From the NCBI GenBank assembly GCA_913061265.1, contig CAJXVS010000003.1:62001-126000 (forward strand): a DNA stretch of 64,000 nucleotides. The letters are read 5' to 3'. The DNA is from an uncultured Halobacteriovorax sp. GTDB taxonomy: Bacteria; Bdellovibrionota; Bacteriovoracia; Bacteriovoracales; Bacteriovoracaceae. Under the pieces are notes generated by a model. It was not told the origin of the DNA. It searched no databases and saw only the letters and a program-made list of their open reading frames with translations. Within the stretch, counting starts at the first letter, position 1; each line of letters starts with the position of its first letter. Below, piece by piece: positions 16,878-25,312 of this stretch. A program made the position numbers and the translations under genes.

Positions 16878-17232
16878 GCTGCTAGTCTACTAGAGGATAT
16901 TCTCTGGACAAGTACCTTAATCTAACTTCTTTTTCAATTAGGCTATTCCTTCCTTCAAACGAGTAAGGTTTCTCATCAGAATTAAAAAATAATTTCTCTC
17001 AAAAGTAATTTTTTTATCCTCAAAAATGAAAAGAGTTTATAAGTGAATGGAATTCCTAGTAACTGAGTAAAGTAGTCCGTCAAAAATACTTGATCAAAAC
17101 AAAGTGGCAAATTTTACTCAACCTTATAGCGATGGTGCTGGACCCATATTTAATATAAAATTTAGGCGAAAGAAAAAGAGTTTAGTCTCTGAGAAAAAAG
17201 CCAAAAATTGTTAACTTAATAAAGGGTAGTTC
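16878..17232. other. 355-base region without recognisable gene
   Basis: Divergent spacer between lysE-like and the haem peroxidase gene. It is AT-rich, with a few short repeats (for example TTTAGTCTCTGAG). I see no ORF with a ribosome-binding site and no terminator-like hairpin. It probably holds the peroxidase promoter, but no convincing -35/-10 pair stands out. Confidence 0.5.
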
Positions 17233-19425
17233 ATGAAATTAAAGTATTTAATTTTCGCACTTTTTCTAAGTGCCTGTTCAAGTTCATCTGATAAACCGCA
17301 CGATCGAAAGATTGCTAGTGATGAAATTGGATTTACAAAAAAAGAGTATTACCAAAACCGTGGCAACGGTCATTCAAAGTTTGACTATGATGGTTACAAG
17401 CCGGGTAAAGGTAAATTTATTAAGACTATGCTTTCAGGCAAAAATAGAAAGCTCGTTAAGGTAAGTGGCGGTCACAGACAATACTTATTTGAGAACAACC
17501 TCTTTGATACAGGTAGCGACAATAAAAGTGGCGTTGACTGTAATGAAGTGATGAAAACTGTTCATAGAACTCCAATGGGAAGATGTTACTTTCATAATAT
17601 GGAAGATAAGCTCTCAAAAAGAGATAAAGACTTGGCCCTTGATGTAATGATGGGATCTCGTGATCAACGTTTTGGTCGTAACTTCCCTTCAAAAGTCGCC
17701 AACAAAGCTTCTCGTGCTGACATGATGAATCCAAACCCACTAGAGATTAGTGCTCGTCTTCTTAATAGAAAAGACGGAAAGGTTCAAGAAGCAGAGGTCA
17801 TTAATGTTCTTGCTGCAGCTTGGCTACAGTCCATGAATCACGATTGGTTTTCACATGGAAAGAACTCTAAGAAGAGGCATCATACTATTAAAGGATCTAA
17901 ATCTCATCCTCACTTTAAAGAAGGAATGAAAGTTCCAGCTACTGCGAGTGAGACTGAAGATCAGAAGAAAACAGATAACCACGGCTATGACTATGTTTCA
18001 AGAAACGTAAATACTCACTGGTGGGATGCTTCACAGATTTATGGAAGTGATGCTGAGACAATTCTAAAAGTTAGAGGAAAGTATAGAACTGATGGAACTC
18101 ATACTGGTCAATTAATGCCAGACGGGAAAATTGCCGTTGATAAGGTAAATAAGAGACTTATTTATGGAAAAGACGGATTACCTATTACTGGTTTTCATGA
18201 CAACTGGTGGTTAGGACTTGAACTTATCCATACTCTTTTTCATCTAGAACATAATTATATTGTTGAAAGTGTTCTCAAGCCTCTAAGAGGAAAAAAGATT
18301 TGTAAAAAGGTCTCTAGAGAAGAATGTGCTGAAGAGATGTTTCAAAAAGCTCGTTTGATTAATGCGGCTCTTTTAGCAAAGATTCACACAGTAGAATGGA
18401 CACCAGCTCTTCTTGATACGCCAGTTCTTCATGTTGGAATGAGAAGTAACTGGTTTGGTATGAAAGAAGGATTAGGAGTGAGCTCTAGCTTTTTAAGAGG
18501 TGCTCTTCCTAAAAGCCTAAAGCATCTAGTCTCAGGACTTACAGGTAAAAAGACCTTAGATTTATATTCAACTCCTTTTACTTTAACTGAAGAGTTTGTG
18601 GCCGTTTATAGAATGCACCCACTAGTTCCAGAAGATGTAAAACTAAGAAAGGTATACGATCCTAACTATTCTTCAAAGATGGATGTTAAGGATATGGTTT
18701 TTAGAAATGCTCAAAAGGCCTTAAAGTCACAGACTACATCTAACCTACTTTATTCTTTTGGTACTTCTCACCCGGGCGCTCTTACTCTTCATAACTACCC
18801 TTCTTTTATGCAAAACTTTACTGCAGAGAGAAACACAGGGAACAAGCATGGAGACTCAGCCTCAATGGATATGGGAGCAATCGATATCTTTAGAGATAGA
18901 GAAAGAGGCGTTCCTAGATACAATGCTTTTAGAAGGGCCCTAGGTCTTCCTGAAATGGCTAACTTTGAAGAATTAACTAGTAACGAAGAAGACCTTAAGA
19001 TTTTAAAAGAACTATATAATGATGATATTGAGAAAGTTGATCTTATCGTTGGTTCTCTTGCTGAGAAAGATCGTTACCCTGGTTATGCTTTTGGTAACAC
19101 TCCATTTTATATCTTTGCTGTTATGGCCTCTAGAAGACTAATGGCAGATCCATTCTTTTCTGATTATTTCACAAAAGAATATTATACGAAACCTGGTATG
19201 AAACATGTGAACAAAGAGTTCATGACTGACGTTATCGTTCGTCATTTTCCTGAAATGAGAGGAAAGTTTTATGCCAACAAAGAATTCACTAGAACAAACC
19301 ATGGAAAAAAAGGCGGAGCTAAAAAGACGAAGTACACGAAGAATGTAAGAGTCGTTAAAAATGCTTTTAGACCTTGGCTGCCAGTTTATACAGAAGTAAA
19401 AAAACAATTAGATGGAGCGAAATAA
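17233..19425 (+). CDS. Secreted lipoprotein haem peroxidase of the alpha-dioxygenase/cyclooxygenase type
   Basis: Lipobox LSAC (Cys15) after a short signal predicts an exported lipid-anchored enzyme. It has the animal haem peroxidase fold signatures. The distal His is in WLQSMNHDWFSHG (His203), THWWDASQIYG lies at 261-271, NWWLGLELIHTLFHLEHN at 324-341, and EFVAVYRMHPLVPE at 454-467 holds the proximal His462. A Tyr sits exactly three residues before the proximal His (Tyr459), as in prostaglandin synthase and plant fatty-acid alpha-dioxygenase, where that Tyr forms the substrate-oxidising radical. This points to fatty-acid dioxygenation rather than plain peroxidase activity. 730 aa, longer than plant alpha-dioxygenases (about 640). 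Directly precedes another lipoprotein gene. Confidence 0.85.
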   Translation: MKLKYLIFALFLSACSSSSDKPHDRKIASDEIGFTKKEYYQNRGNGHSKFDYDGYKPGKGKFIKTMLSGKNRKLVKVSGGHRQYLFENNLFDTGSDNKSGVDCNEVMKTVHRTPMGRCYFHNMEDKLSKRDKDLALDVMMGSRDQRFGRNFPSKVANKASRADMMNPNPLEISARLLNRKDGKVQEAEVINVLAAAWLQSMNHDWFSHGKNSKKRHHTIKGSKSHPHFKEGMKVPATASETEDQKKTDNHGYDYVSRNVNTHWWDASQIYGSDAETILKVRGKYRTDGTHTGQLMPDGKIAVDKVNKRLIYGKDGLPITGFHDNWWLGLELIHTLFHLEHNYIVESVLKPLRGKKICKKVSREECAEEMFQKARLINAALLAKIHTVEWTPALLDTPVLHVGMRSNWFGMKEGLGVSSSFLRGALPKSLKHLVSGLTGKKTLDLYSTPFTLTEEFVAVYRMHPLVPEDVKLRKVYDPNYSSKMDVKDMVFRNAQKALKSQTTSNLLYSFGTSHPGALTLHNYPSFMQNFTAERNTGNKHGDSASMDMGAIDIFRDRERGVPRYNAFRRALGLPEMANFEELTSNEEDLKILKELYNDDIEKVDLIVGSLAEKDRYPGYAFGNTPFYIFAVMASRRLMADPFFSDYFTKEYYTKPGMKHVNKEFMTDVIVRHFPEMRGKFYANKEFTRTNHGKKGGAKKTKYTKNVRVVKNAFRPWLPVYTEVKKQLDGAK

Positions 19426-19426
19426 T

Positions 19427-20485
19427 ATGAAAATTATATATGCACTGCTTATTAGTTCATTCCTACTTGCCGGATGTTCTTCTACTAATGACCGCTATAT
19501 AGCATCAGCAGGAAAGAGCTTAGATGGAACAATTCTAGGAATAGTTAAATATACAAAAGACAGAAGTCTAATCTTAAGAAGAAAGGATAAACCAAAATAT
19601 AGAGCTGCTCGCGTCTATATGAAAGAGCTTCCAAATGAACCTGGAAGCTATAGTGTTGTTCTTTTAGAGTATGTGAACTTATTAAAGATGGCCCCAAAGT
19701 ATATTGCCTCAAATAAGCTTCCAAGAACAAGCCGCGTGATTGGATTTCTCAATCAAATCACAAAGAGGATTACAGTTTATAAAGCAGTTCCAAATGGACA
19801 AGAAGGGACTTTTGAACTTCTTAAAGTGCAAGTCTCAGGTGAAGAGCTCGTAACTCAAAAACATGAAGCTCCTAGTTTATTAGTTTTAGATAAAGAGGAA
19901 AATGAATATGGACTTGAAGGAGCTACTATTACAGCTGCTGCTGGTGGTGAGCCCGTTGAGATTTATTTTCCAAAGTTTAAAACGAAAGGGAAATACGGAA
20001 TCCAGTATAAGCTAGCTAACTTTACGTATAATAAGATTAAGCTAGAATCAACTTGGAGAATGGACTTCTTAAAAGGACCTTATCTTGGAGCCTATGGCGA
20101 CACTAGAGATAAGATTCTAGATCTCAATGCCGATGATCAAGGTAACTATGCTCACTTTATTATTAATGAAGAGAGAGCACACTTGTCTCAAAAGAAGAGA
20201 GAGAAGCAACTAACTAATCCAAAGTCTGCTTATATTTTTGGAAGTTATAAAGTCTCTAACCCGCAAGAAGGTATGTTTCTTTTCAAGCCAATGGAACAAG
20301 ATCTTCCTGGGCAAGCTTATGTAGAGGGACGTATTGGCCTTTTTATTGATATTTTCGATGCAAGAGTTGCTCTGAATCAAGATGTTGTTGAGCTAGTCCT
20401 AGTGGACCCTAACAATCCTGAAGACTTTCTAATGTACTATGAGCATCCAGAAAATGGTGAAGGCGAACAAGATAAGTCGAATTAA
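19427..20485 (+). CDS. Lipoprotein of unknown function, coupled to the haem peroxidase
   Basis: Starts at the ATG at 19427 (GGAG upstream), one base past the peroxidase stop. An upstream in-frame reading would place five residues ahead of the signal peptide. Signal with lipobox LLAGC (Cys16). About 350 residues of mixed sequence follow with no recognised domain, ending in an acidic tail (DPNNPEDFLMYYEHPENGEGEQ). The tight spacing means it is co-transcribed with the dioxygenase-like gene and may be its partner or accessory. A strong terminator follows. Confidence 0.7.
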   Translation: MKIIYALLISSFLLAGCSSTNDRYIASAGKSLDGTILGIVKYTKDRSLILRRKDKPKYRAARVYMKELPNEPGSYSVVLLEYVNLLKMAPKYIASNKLPRTSRVIGFLNQITKRITVYKAVPNGQEGTFELLKVQVSGEELVTQKHEAPSLLVLDKEENEYGLEGATITAAAGGEPVEIYFPKFKTKGKYGIQYKLANFTYNKIKLESTWRMDFLKGPYLGAYGDTRDKILDLNADDQGNYAHFIINEERAHLSQKKREKQLTNPKSAYIFGSYKVSNPQEGMFLFKPMEQDLPGQAYVEGRIGLFIDIFDARVALNQDVVELVLVDPNNPEDFLMYYEHPENGEGEQDKSN

Positions 20486-20514
20486 TTAAGAATAAATAAA
20501 ATTGAGATAAAAAG

Positions 20515-20543
20515 AAAAGGGCCAGCTGATGGCCCTTTTTTTT
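20515..20543. terminator. Bidirectional intrinsic terminator
   Basis: Stem AAAAGGGCC (20515-20523) and GGCCCTTTT (20531-20539) with a 7-base loop, followed by a T-run; on the other strand the A-rich left arm serves as the T-run. Serves the peroxidase-lipoprotein pair and the convergent catalase-like gene. Confidence 0.85.
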
Positions 20544-20546
20544 GGT

Positions 20547-21557
20547 TTAATCTGCCGTTTGATGTTTAAAGAAAATCTTAGTATCACCGAATTCAGAAGC
20601 GATAAAAGGAGAGGTCATAACAACTTCACCTATTTCAGTAGAATCCTTTAAGAACTCCTCCATTTTACCAATTGAATAATCATGATAATTAAAATCTTTA
20701 TGAACTGAATCCACACTATAGATCTTATAAAGAACAGTTCCACTATCGATCGTCAAAAAGTCTTCTCTAACATCATGCTTTTTATCTGAGTACTTCTTAG
20801 AAATAGCATCCGTTGGAACAAAGAAAATTTGCTTTGGCGAATTAACTGAAGCGCTTTTATTTCCTTTAGAATCAAAAGAGGCCATATCTTTAGCCCCTAA
20901 CTGCTCAGGATAAGCTGTTACTCTCTTAAAGATTGAATGAACCAACTTAAGCCCAATATCAGATCCAATAGGAACAATATTTGAAAGTGGGTTCTTAAAG
21001 AAGTTATAATCTTTTCCCTGCCCCTTTAAAGTATAAAGAGCTGAGATATTCGCCGATGGCATCTTATCTCTTAGAACCTTTAGAGCAAGCCCTGGCGCTA
21101 CGTCTCTTTTCTTCGTTGGTTTGTAAGTAAGAGAGAGTCTCAAGAGTCCACATTCGGCTCCTTTAAAAACTCCCGTAAAATTTGATTCAGGGTTAGCGAC
21201 AATCTTGACCTTGGCCACGGCACCCCTTCTATGAAGATACTTCTTCCAATCATCTGGGGCCACGTCATAAGCATGCTCAACTTTCTTAGTCATGCTCTGA
21301 AAACCCATGCCTACAAGTTTAAAGACATTCATCTTTTCAAACTTAGGAAGCTTTTCATGCTTTGAGCCTTCTATTTCTTTCCATAAGAAGTCTTGCTTCT
21401 CACAAGCTCCTAGTTTTTCATAATCTTTTGGAATATCCGATATCAATATTCGCCTAGGCTTCTTCCCTAGCTTCTTTGGTTCCGCATTTACAGACTGACT
21501 GCCTAGAATCAGTGCTGAGATAATTAAAGGAGCCGAATAAGTTTTAAATAGCTTCAT
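20547..21557 (-). CDS. Exported catalase-fold-like haem protein
   Basis: Signal peptide ending NAEPK. The central part follows the catalase core: LHRRGAVAKVKI where catalases have VVHARGAGAHG with the distal His, then ECGLLRLSLTYKPTKKRDVAPGLALKVL, and KDYNFFKNPLSNIVP where the NNxPVFFIRDP-type stretch is expected. The usual proximal RxxxY haem ligand is not apparent, so haem binding needs proof. At 336 aa it is a short form like catalase-related hydroperoxidases (for example allene oxide synthases) rather than a true catalase. It converges on the alpha-dioxygenase operon. Confidence 0.5.
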   Translation of the reverse strand: MKLFKTYSAPLIISALILGSQSVNAEPKKLGKKPRRILISDIPKDYEKLGACEKQDFLWKEIEGSKHEKLPKFEKMNVFKLVGMGFQSMTKKVEHAYDVAPDDWKKYLHRRGAVAKVKIVANPESNFTGVFKGAECGLLRLSLTYKPTKKRDVAPGLALKVLRDKMPSANISALYTLKGQGKDYNFFKNPLSNIVPIGSDIGLKLVHSIFKRVTAYPEQLGAKDMASFDSKGNKSASVNSPKQIFFVPTDAISKKYSDKKHDVREDFLTIDSGTVLYKIYSVDSVHKDFNYHDYSIGKMEEFLKDSTEIGEVVMTSPFIASEFGDTKIFFKHQTAD

Positions 21558-21633
21558 AATATTCCTTTTAAGGGATTTAAGATCCTCAATAATATATCTC
21601 TACTTATCGGTAAAACTTGGAAGAACACTTAAT

Positions 21634-22527
21634 TTAAAGCAGACCAATTTCCTCGCCATACTTAGGCAAGCTGATCTTTTGAGAAGGCCTTGCCTTCATG
21701 ATTGTTTTTATGAACTCATCTAGATTCATGGTCAGCATTTCTTGAATTCCATCGTTAAGCGGCTCTAGAAAATCATCATAATGTACTGGAATCACGAGCT
21801 TTGGATCAAGAGGTCCAATAAGCTTCTCTAATATATCTTTTGTACTCTCTCGCTTAGCTATTCCTTGAACTAATAGGTCAACCTTTCCCATCTTTTTAAA
21901 TTGAGCCGCGCCCAAAACCTGCCCTGCTGGGTGAAAGAGAATTCTTCCTTTAGGGTGTTCAATTAAATAGCTAAAAACCTCTCCTAACTTGTACTCAAGA
22001 GCGGTAGCTCCATGAGCTAAGGGTCTTTCGATGACTCCTGAAGCTAGGGTAAGAGAGAAGAGATGCGGCGGGTGTATTCCTTTAAAGATAGTAATCTTAA
22101 AGTCTCCCACGTTTACAACATCTCCAGGAGAGATCTTTTGAAAACTTGATTCTAACTTCTCTCCTTTGAGAATATTTAAAACTGATGCTCCTCCATAAAC
22201 TTTGGCCTTAGTTCTTTTTTGAAGAGAGACCAAATCAAGGGCGTGATCGTAATGAGTGTGGCTAGCAAAGAGGGCCTCGATATTATTGTTCTTTAACTTT
22301 CCAAGCCAAGAGTCGAGCAGTTTTTCGTCAGAGTTTAATCTTTGAAAGGTCGCAAGCTCAAAGAGAGAAGGACGAGTTATAAAAGGGTCAAAGAAGAGGG
22401 CGCTCTTTCCATCAGAGATGTTTAAACAAGTTGTTCCAAACCAAGTAAGCTTTAGATTATTTTCAGATCCCCATGATAGGGAGATCAAACTTAGAAAAGT
22501 TATAACTAGAATATTCAATTGCTTCAC
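21634..22527 (-). CDS. Exported metallo-beta-lactamase-fold hydrolase
   Basis: Signal peptide (ending LSWGS) followed by a metallo-beta-lactamase fold of the UlaG/YtnP/NAPE-PLD-like kind: TWFGTTCLNISDGKSALFFDPF near residue 28, the metal motif SHTHYDHALD near 93-102, a later FHPAGQ with His, and IPVHYDDF near the C-terminus. Metal-dependent hydrolase of unknown substrate acting outside the cytoplasm. It is upstream of the catalase-like gene on the same strand, about 75 bases apart, so may form an operon with it. Confidence 0.8.
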   Translation of the reverse strand: MKQLNILVITFLSLISLSWGSENNLKLTWFGTTCLNISDGKSALFFDPFITRPSLFELATFQRLNSDEKLLDSWLGKLKNNNIEALFASHTHYDHALDLVSLQKRTKAKVYGGASVLNILKGEKLESSFQKISPGDVVNVGDFKITIFKGIHPPHLFSLTLASGVIERPLAHGATALEYKLGEVFSYLIEHPKGRILFHPAGQVLGAAQFKKMGKVDLLVQGIAKRESTKDILEKLIGPLDPKLVIPVHYDDFLEPLNDGIQEMLTMNLDEFIKTIMKARPSQKISLPKYGEEIGLL

Positions 22528-22619
22528 ATAAACCTCTTTATTTATTCTAACGTAACTAAATGAGCTTTACGAGTCCCTCTAGAAAGCAGCATAATCCTAA
22601 AAAAGATCAGGAGAAAAAG

Positions 22620-22922
22620 ATGATTGAAATGTTAGTCGGGCTCAATGTCTCAAATGATGAACACTATGCTCTTTATAGAAAGGGCATGACTCCACTACTC
22701 ACCGCAGCCGGAGGGGGTTTTGGCTATGACTTTAAGGTCTCTGAAGTCTTAATCAATAAAAGCGGCAATGAGATAAACCGGGTCTTCACTATTAACTTCC
22801 CGAGTAATGAGGTCATGAAGACCTTCTTTTCAAATCCAGAGTACTTAGAAATTAAGGCGAAATTCTTTGAGGGCTCAGTCCTAGAGACGACAATAATTTC
22901 CTCTTATGAAAAAAATGAGTAA
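22620..22922 (+). CDS. DUF1330-like dimeric alpha-beta barrel protein
   Basis: I start at 22620, because AGGAG (22609-22613) lies 6 bases before this ATG; the longer reading from 22560 adds a basic tail that looks non-coding. The 100 residues (MIEMLVGLNVSNDEHYALYRKGM at the start, then INRVFTINFPSNEVMKTFFSNPEYLEIKAKFF) have the strand-helix-strand pattern of DUF1330/EthD-type proteins. Function unknown. Confidence 0.65.
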   Translation: MIEMLVGLNVSNDEHYALYRKGMTPLLTAAGGGFGYDFKVSEVLINKSGNEINRVFTINFPSNEVMKTFFSNPEYLEIKAKFFEGSVLETTIISSYEKNE

Positions 22923-22950
22923 TTCGGGGCTCTTAGAAGAGTTATAAAAC

Positions 22951-23073
22951 TTGCCAAGGCCTATTCTGCGTGGCAAATTCGTCTCGTAGGTGACTACACA
23001 ATTTTAGTGGAAATCTCTTCGGAGTGATTCATATTTAAGGCCCTTGTTTAACCCACTAGGGCCTTTTTTTTTC
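22951..23073 (+). ncRNA. Possible small RNA or structured leader ending in a terminator
   Basis: In the 172 bases after the DUF1330 gene there is a perfect 6-bp stem (TTGCCA 22951-22956, TGGCAA 22971-22976) and then a strong terminator. This is enough space and structure for a short transcript, but there is no promoter I would trust and it may simply be the operon's 3' untranslated region. Confidence 0.2.
23037..23073 (+). terminator. Intrinsic terminator
   Basis: AAGGCCCT (23037-23044) pairs with AGGGCCTT (23058-23065) and is followed by a run of nine T. It ends transcription of the DUF1330-like gene or of a small RNA before it. Confidence 0.85.
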
Positions 23074-23094
23074 CTTTTTTAGATATAGCGGCCA

Positions 23095-23499
23095 ATGAAT
23101 TCAATCGAAGAAACATTACAGACAATATTCGGATTAGACTTTGATGAAGAGTACACTTCAAGAGTAGAGCGCCTAGCTCTCAAGTCAAACCTTCAATCAA
23201 TAGAGCCAGACTTTACTTCACACCCTGCCTTTTCTAAAGATTCATCTAAGTCTGACTTTCTTATCGATGAAAGAATCATCTCGTATTTCAAGGTGGCTCC
23301 TGATCAAAGAGACATGGCCCTTGTTCTTTATAACTATTCAGAAGAAGAAGTAGAGCTCCGTTGGTCACCTGAGTTTGCCTGCGATAATATTAGAGAGATT
23401 AGGCACGAAGAACTTATCTCCCTTGAAGACCAAGAGCTTGTCTTCAATATAAAACCACAACAATTACAGTGGGTTTGCTTCGAAAAAGCTGAAAATTGA
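23095..23499 (+). CDS. Hypothetical protein of 134 aa
   Basis: Acidic cytoplasmic protein with no signal peptide. The C-terminal half (MALVLYNYSEEEVELRW to LQWVCFEK) looks like the beta-sandwich cap found at the end of some alpha-amylase-type glycosidases (ALNYSDEPVEV-type strand and a closing gxYWL-type strand), but without the catalytic domain. That resemblance is weak. The ATG follows the terminator by about 20 bases and has no good ribosome-binding site, so the start is uncertain. Confidence 0.55.
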   Translation: MNSIEETLQTIFGLDFDEEYTSRVERLALKSNLQSIEPDFTSHPAFSKDSSKSDFLIDERIISYFKVAPDQRDMALVLYNYSEEEVELRWSPEFACDNIREIRHEELISLEDQELVFNIKPQQLQWVCFEKAEN

Positions 23500-23592
23500 G
23501 CAGCTTGTCAATTTTACAAGAATCCTAAACTAAATCCCTACCTATGATAGCTTGCCCTAGATTTTGAGAAACAATATCTATCGGGAGAAGTT

Positions 23593-24363
23593 ATGAAAAA
23601 AGTACTATTAGGTCTAACGACTATCGTTATGCTCGGTTCAACCGGTGCGCAGGCCAACAATGATCGCCTTGCAAGGTGTGTAAAAAACCTTAGAAGTATT
23701 CAGACGACTTTACAGTCAACTGAACAAGATCTTCGTATGTGCCAAAACATGGGCACTCCTGGTGGAAACAACCGCCCAGAGATCAAAAGACTAAAAAGAG
23801 AATTAAGACAAACTCGTGAAGAGCTTAGAATGTGTCGTTTAACTAGCACACCTACTCCTGACTTTGGAGAAACAGCTAGATTAAGAAGAGAACTTCAAAG
23901 AGCTCAAGAAGACTTAAGACTTGCTCAATCAGACAACCAGTTCTTAAGAGATTCAAACAATAACCTTAGAGATCGTCTTGATCAGTGTGAAGGAACAAAC
24001 CTTCCTACAGGTAACAACTTTTGTACTGCTTCTTGTAAGACTTCAAGCGGTCAGCCTAACCTTTCTTACCTAGGTTCAGGAGAAGCTATCTTTGAACTTC
24101 AAGCACAAAACCTTGCTGTTCAAGATGTTAGATCTAAGTACAACTGTAGTTATGGAATCGTAAACGTAGAATGTTCAGTTCAAAACTATGAGCCAGTTAA
24201 GTATTGTGTTGCTGGTTGTAAGACTTCAAGTGGAAACGTTAACCTTTCTTATACAAAAGGTGCTTCAGGAAAATCTGAAACAGAAGCTAAGTTTAACGCT
24301 CTAAAAGAAGTGAAGAAATCTTATAACTGTAGCTACGGAATGAAGGTTTCATCTTGTAACTAA
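23593..24363 (+). CDS. Secreted protein: coiled coil plus two Cys-rich repeats
   Basis: Signal peptide ending STGAQA. Residues about 25-130 are a Leu/Arg/Glu-rich coiled coil (repeated RLKRELRQTREELRM-type heptads). The end carries two copies of a ~55-residue module: FCTASCKTSSGQPNLSYLG...YNCSYGIVNVECS and YCVAGCKTSSGNVNLSYTK...YNCSYGMKVSSCN, each with four Cys at matching spacing, so disulfide-bonded outside the cytoplasm. GGGAGAAG ribosome-binding site. TATGAT at 23543-23548 could be its -10. Terminator follows. Family unknown; could be an adhesin or surface-structural protein. Confidence 0.75.
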   Translation: MKKVLLGLTTIVMLGSTGAQANNDRLARCVKNLRSIQTTLQSTEQDLRMCQNMGTPGGNNRPEIKRLKRELRQTREELRMCRLTSTPTPDFGETARLRRELQRAQEDLRLAQSDNQFLRDSNNNLRDRLDQCEGTNLPTGNNFCTASCKTSSGQPNLSYLGSGEAIFELQAQNLAVQDVRSKYNCSYGIVNVECSVQNYEPVKYCVAGCKTSSGNVNLSYTKGASGKSETEAKFNALKEVKKSYNCSYGMKVSSCN

Positions 24364-24400
24364 TCTGAGAGAGAGAGAAGAAAAAATAGATAAACTGCTT

Positions 24401-24429
24401 AAAGGGCCTCGGATGGGGCCCTTTTTTTT
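24401..24429 (+). terminator. Intrinsic terminator
   Basis: AAAGGGCC (24401-24408) pairs with GGCCCTTT (24417-24424), followed by T8. Ends the coiled-coil gene transcript. Confidence 0.9.
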
Positions 24430-24524
24430 GTCTAATTTCAGTTAGTTATTCCCCGGTTTTACTTTTCAAGATCCCCTTGATTTACTTATTTTCCCTTAAG
24501 CAGGATGACTAGAGGAGAAGAGTT

Positions 24525-25259
24525 ATGAAAATAGGAATCATTATTTTAGCCATGGCCCTTTATGGCTGCGGAAAAGACAAAGTTACAGTTCAAAACGGGC
24601 AAACCGTTGATGAGTTTACCAGAAACTATCAAGATCAAATTGGTCTAAAAGGCATCGCGAAAAAAGGCGAGTCAGTCACTGTCTATCAAGACATTGAAAT
24701 GATCACTAATGAGAATTGCGTCTATAAATATGCTAGTGGCGAAAGAGTTGTTCTCAATCAAAACCCAAAGCTTATTAAGATCTTCTCAAAAGATATTTAC
24801 AACCTCGAGAAAGGTCCACTACCTAAGTGTAAGCAAACTCAGATTCACAAGACCATCGTAAGAGTTCCCGCTATAAAATTAAAGGAGAACTACTTAAAAG
24901 CCGTAACTCAAAAATGCGCCTATATAGGAGATTTCTTTAGTGACTTAGCCTCCCTTAATTTCTGTAACCAGAACTTTCAAGGAACCACTTCATATAGAAG
25001 TGAGAATGCAGGAATCTTTAAGACCAGCTTTAGTGTTAAAATGGATGGAAAAGACTTTAACGTGGTTATGGATTCAACCCATCTTGCATCGGGCTTTTTC
25101 TGGGTTCCCTACCCCGTTACTCAAAGAACCTTTATCAATACAAGAGAAGTTTCCACTCACTTCACTAAGATCCTGACTGATTACTATACTCAAGAGATTG
25201 ATGATAGGGACTATGATCAGATTCTAGAAATGGATTATTACGAAGGCTGGGAACTATAA
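24525..25259 (+). CDS. Lipoprotein of unknown function
   Basis: Short signal with lipobox ALYGC (Cys15). 244 aa, about eight Cys outside the lipid Cys, beta-rich, no recognised domain. Strong ribosome-binding site AGGAGAAG before the ATG. It has its own transcription unit, flanked by terminators on both sides. Confidence 0.7.
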   Translation: MKIGIIILAMALYGCGKDKVTVQNGQTVDEFTRNYQDQIGLKGIAKKGESVTVYQDIEMITNENCVYKYASGERVVLNQNPKLIKIFSKDIYNLEKGPLPKCKQTQIHKTIVRVPAIKLKENYLKAVTQKCAYIGDFFSDLASLNFCNQNFQGTTSYRSENAGIFKTSFSVKMDGKDFNVVMDSTHLASGFFWVPYPVTQRTFINTREVSTHFTKILTDYYTQEIDDRDYDQILEMDYYEGWEL

Positions 25260-25264
25260 AAAAA

Positions 25265-25292
25265 AAGGCCGCATTTAGCGGCCTTATTTTTT
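25265..25292. terminator. Bidirectional intrinsic terminator
   Basis: AAGGCCGC (25265-25272) pairs with GCGGCCTT (25278-25285) around a 5-base loop; A-run on the left and T-run on the right allow it to work for both convergent genes. Confidence 0.9.
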
Positions 25293-25312
25293 TCTCACTA
25301 TTTTATTTGTTT

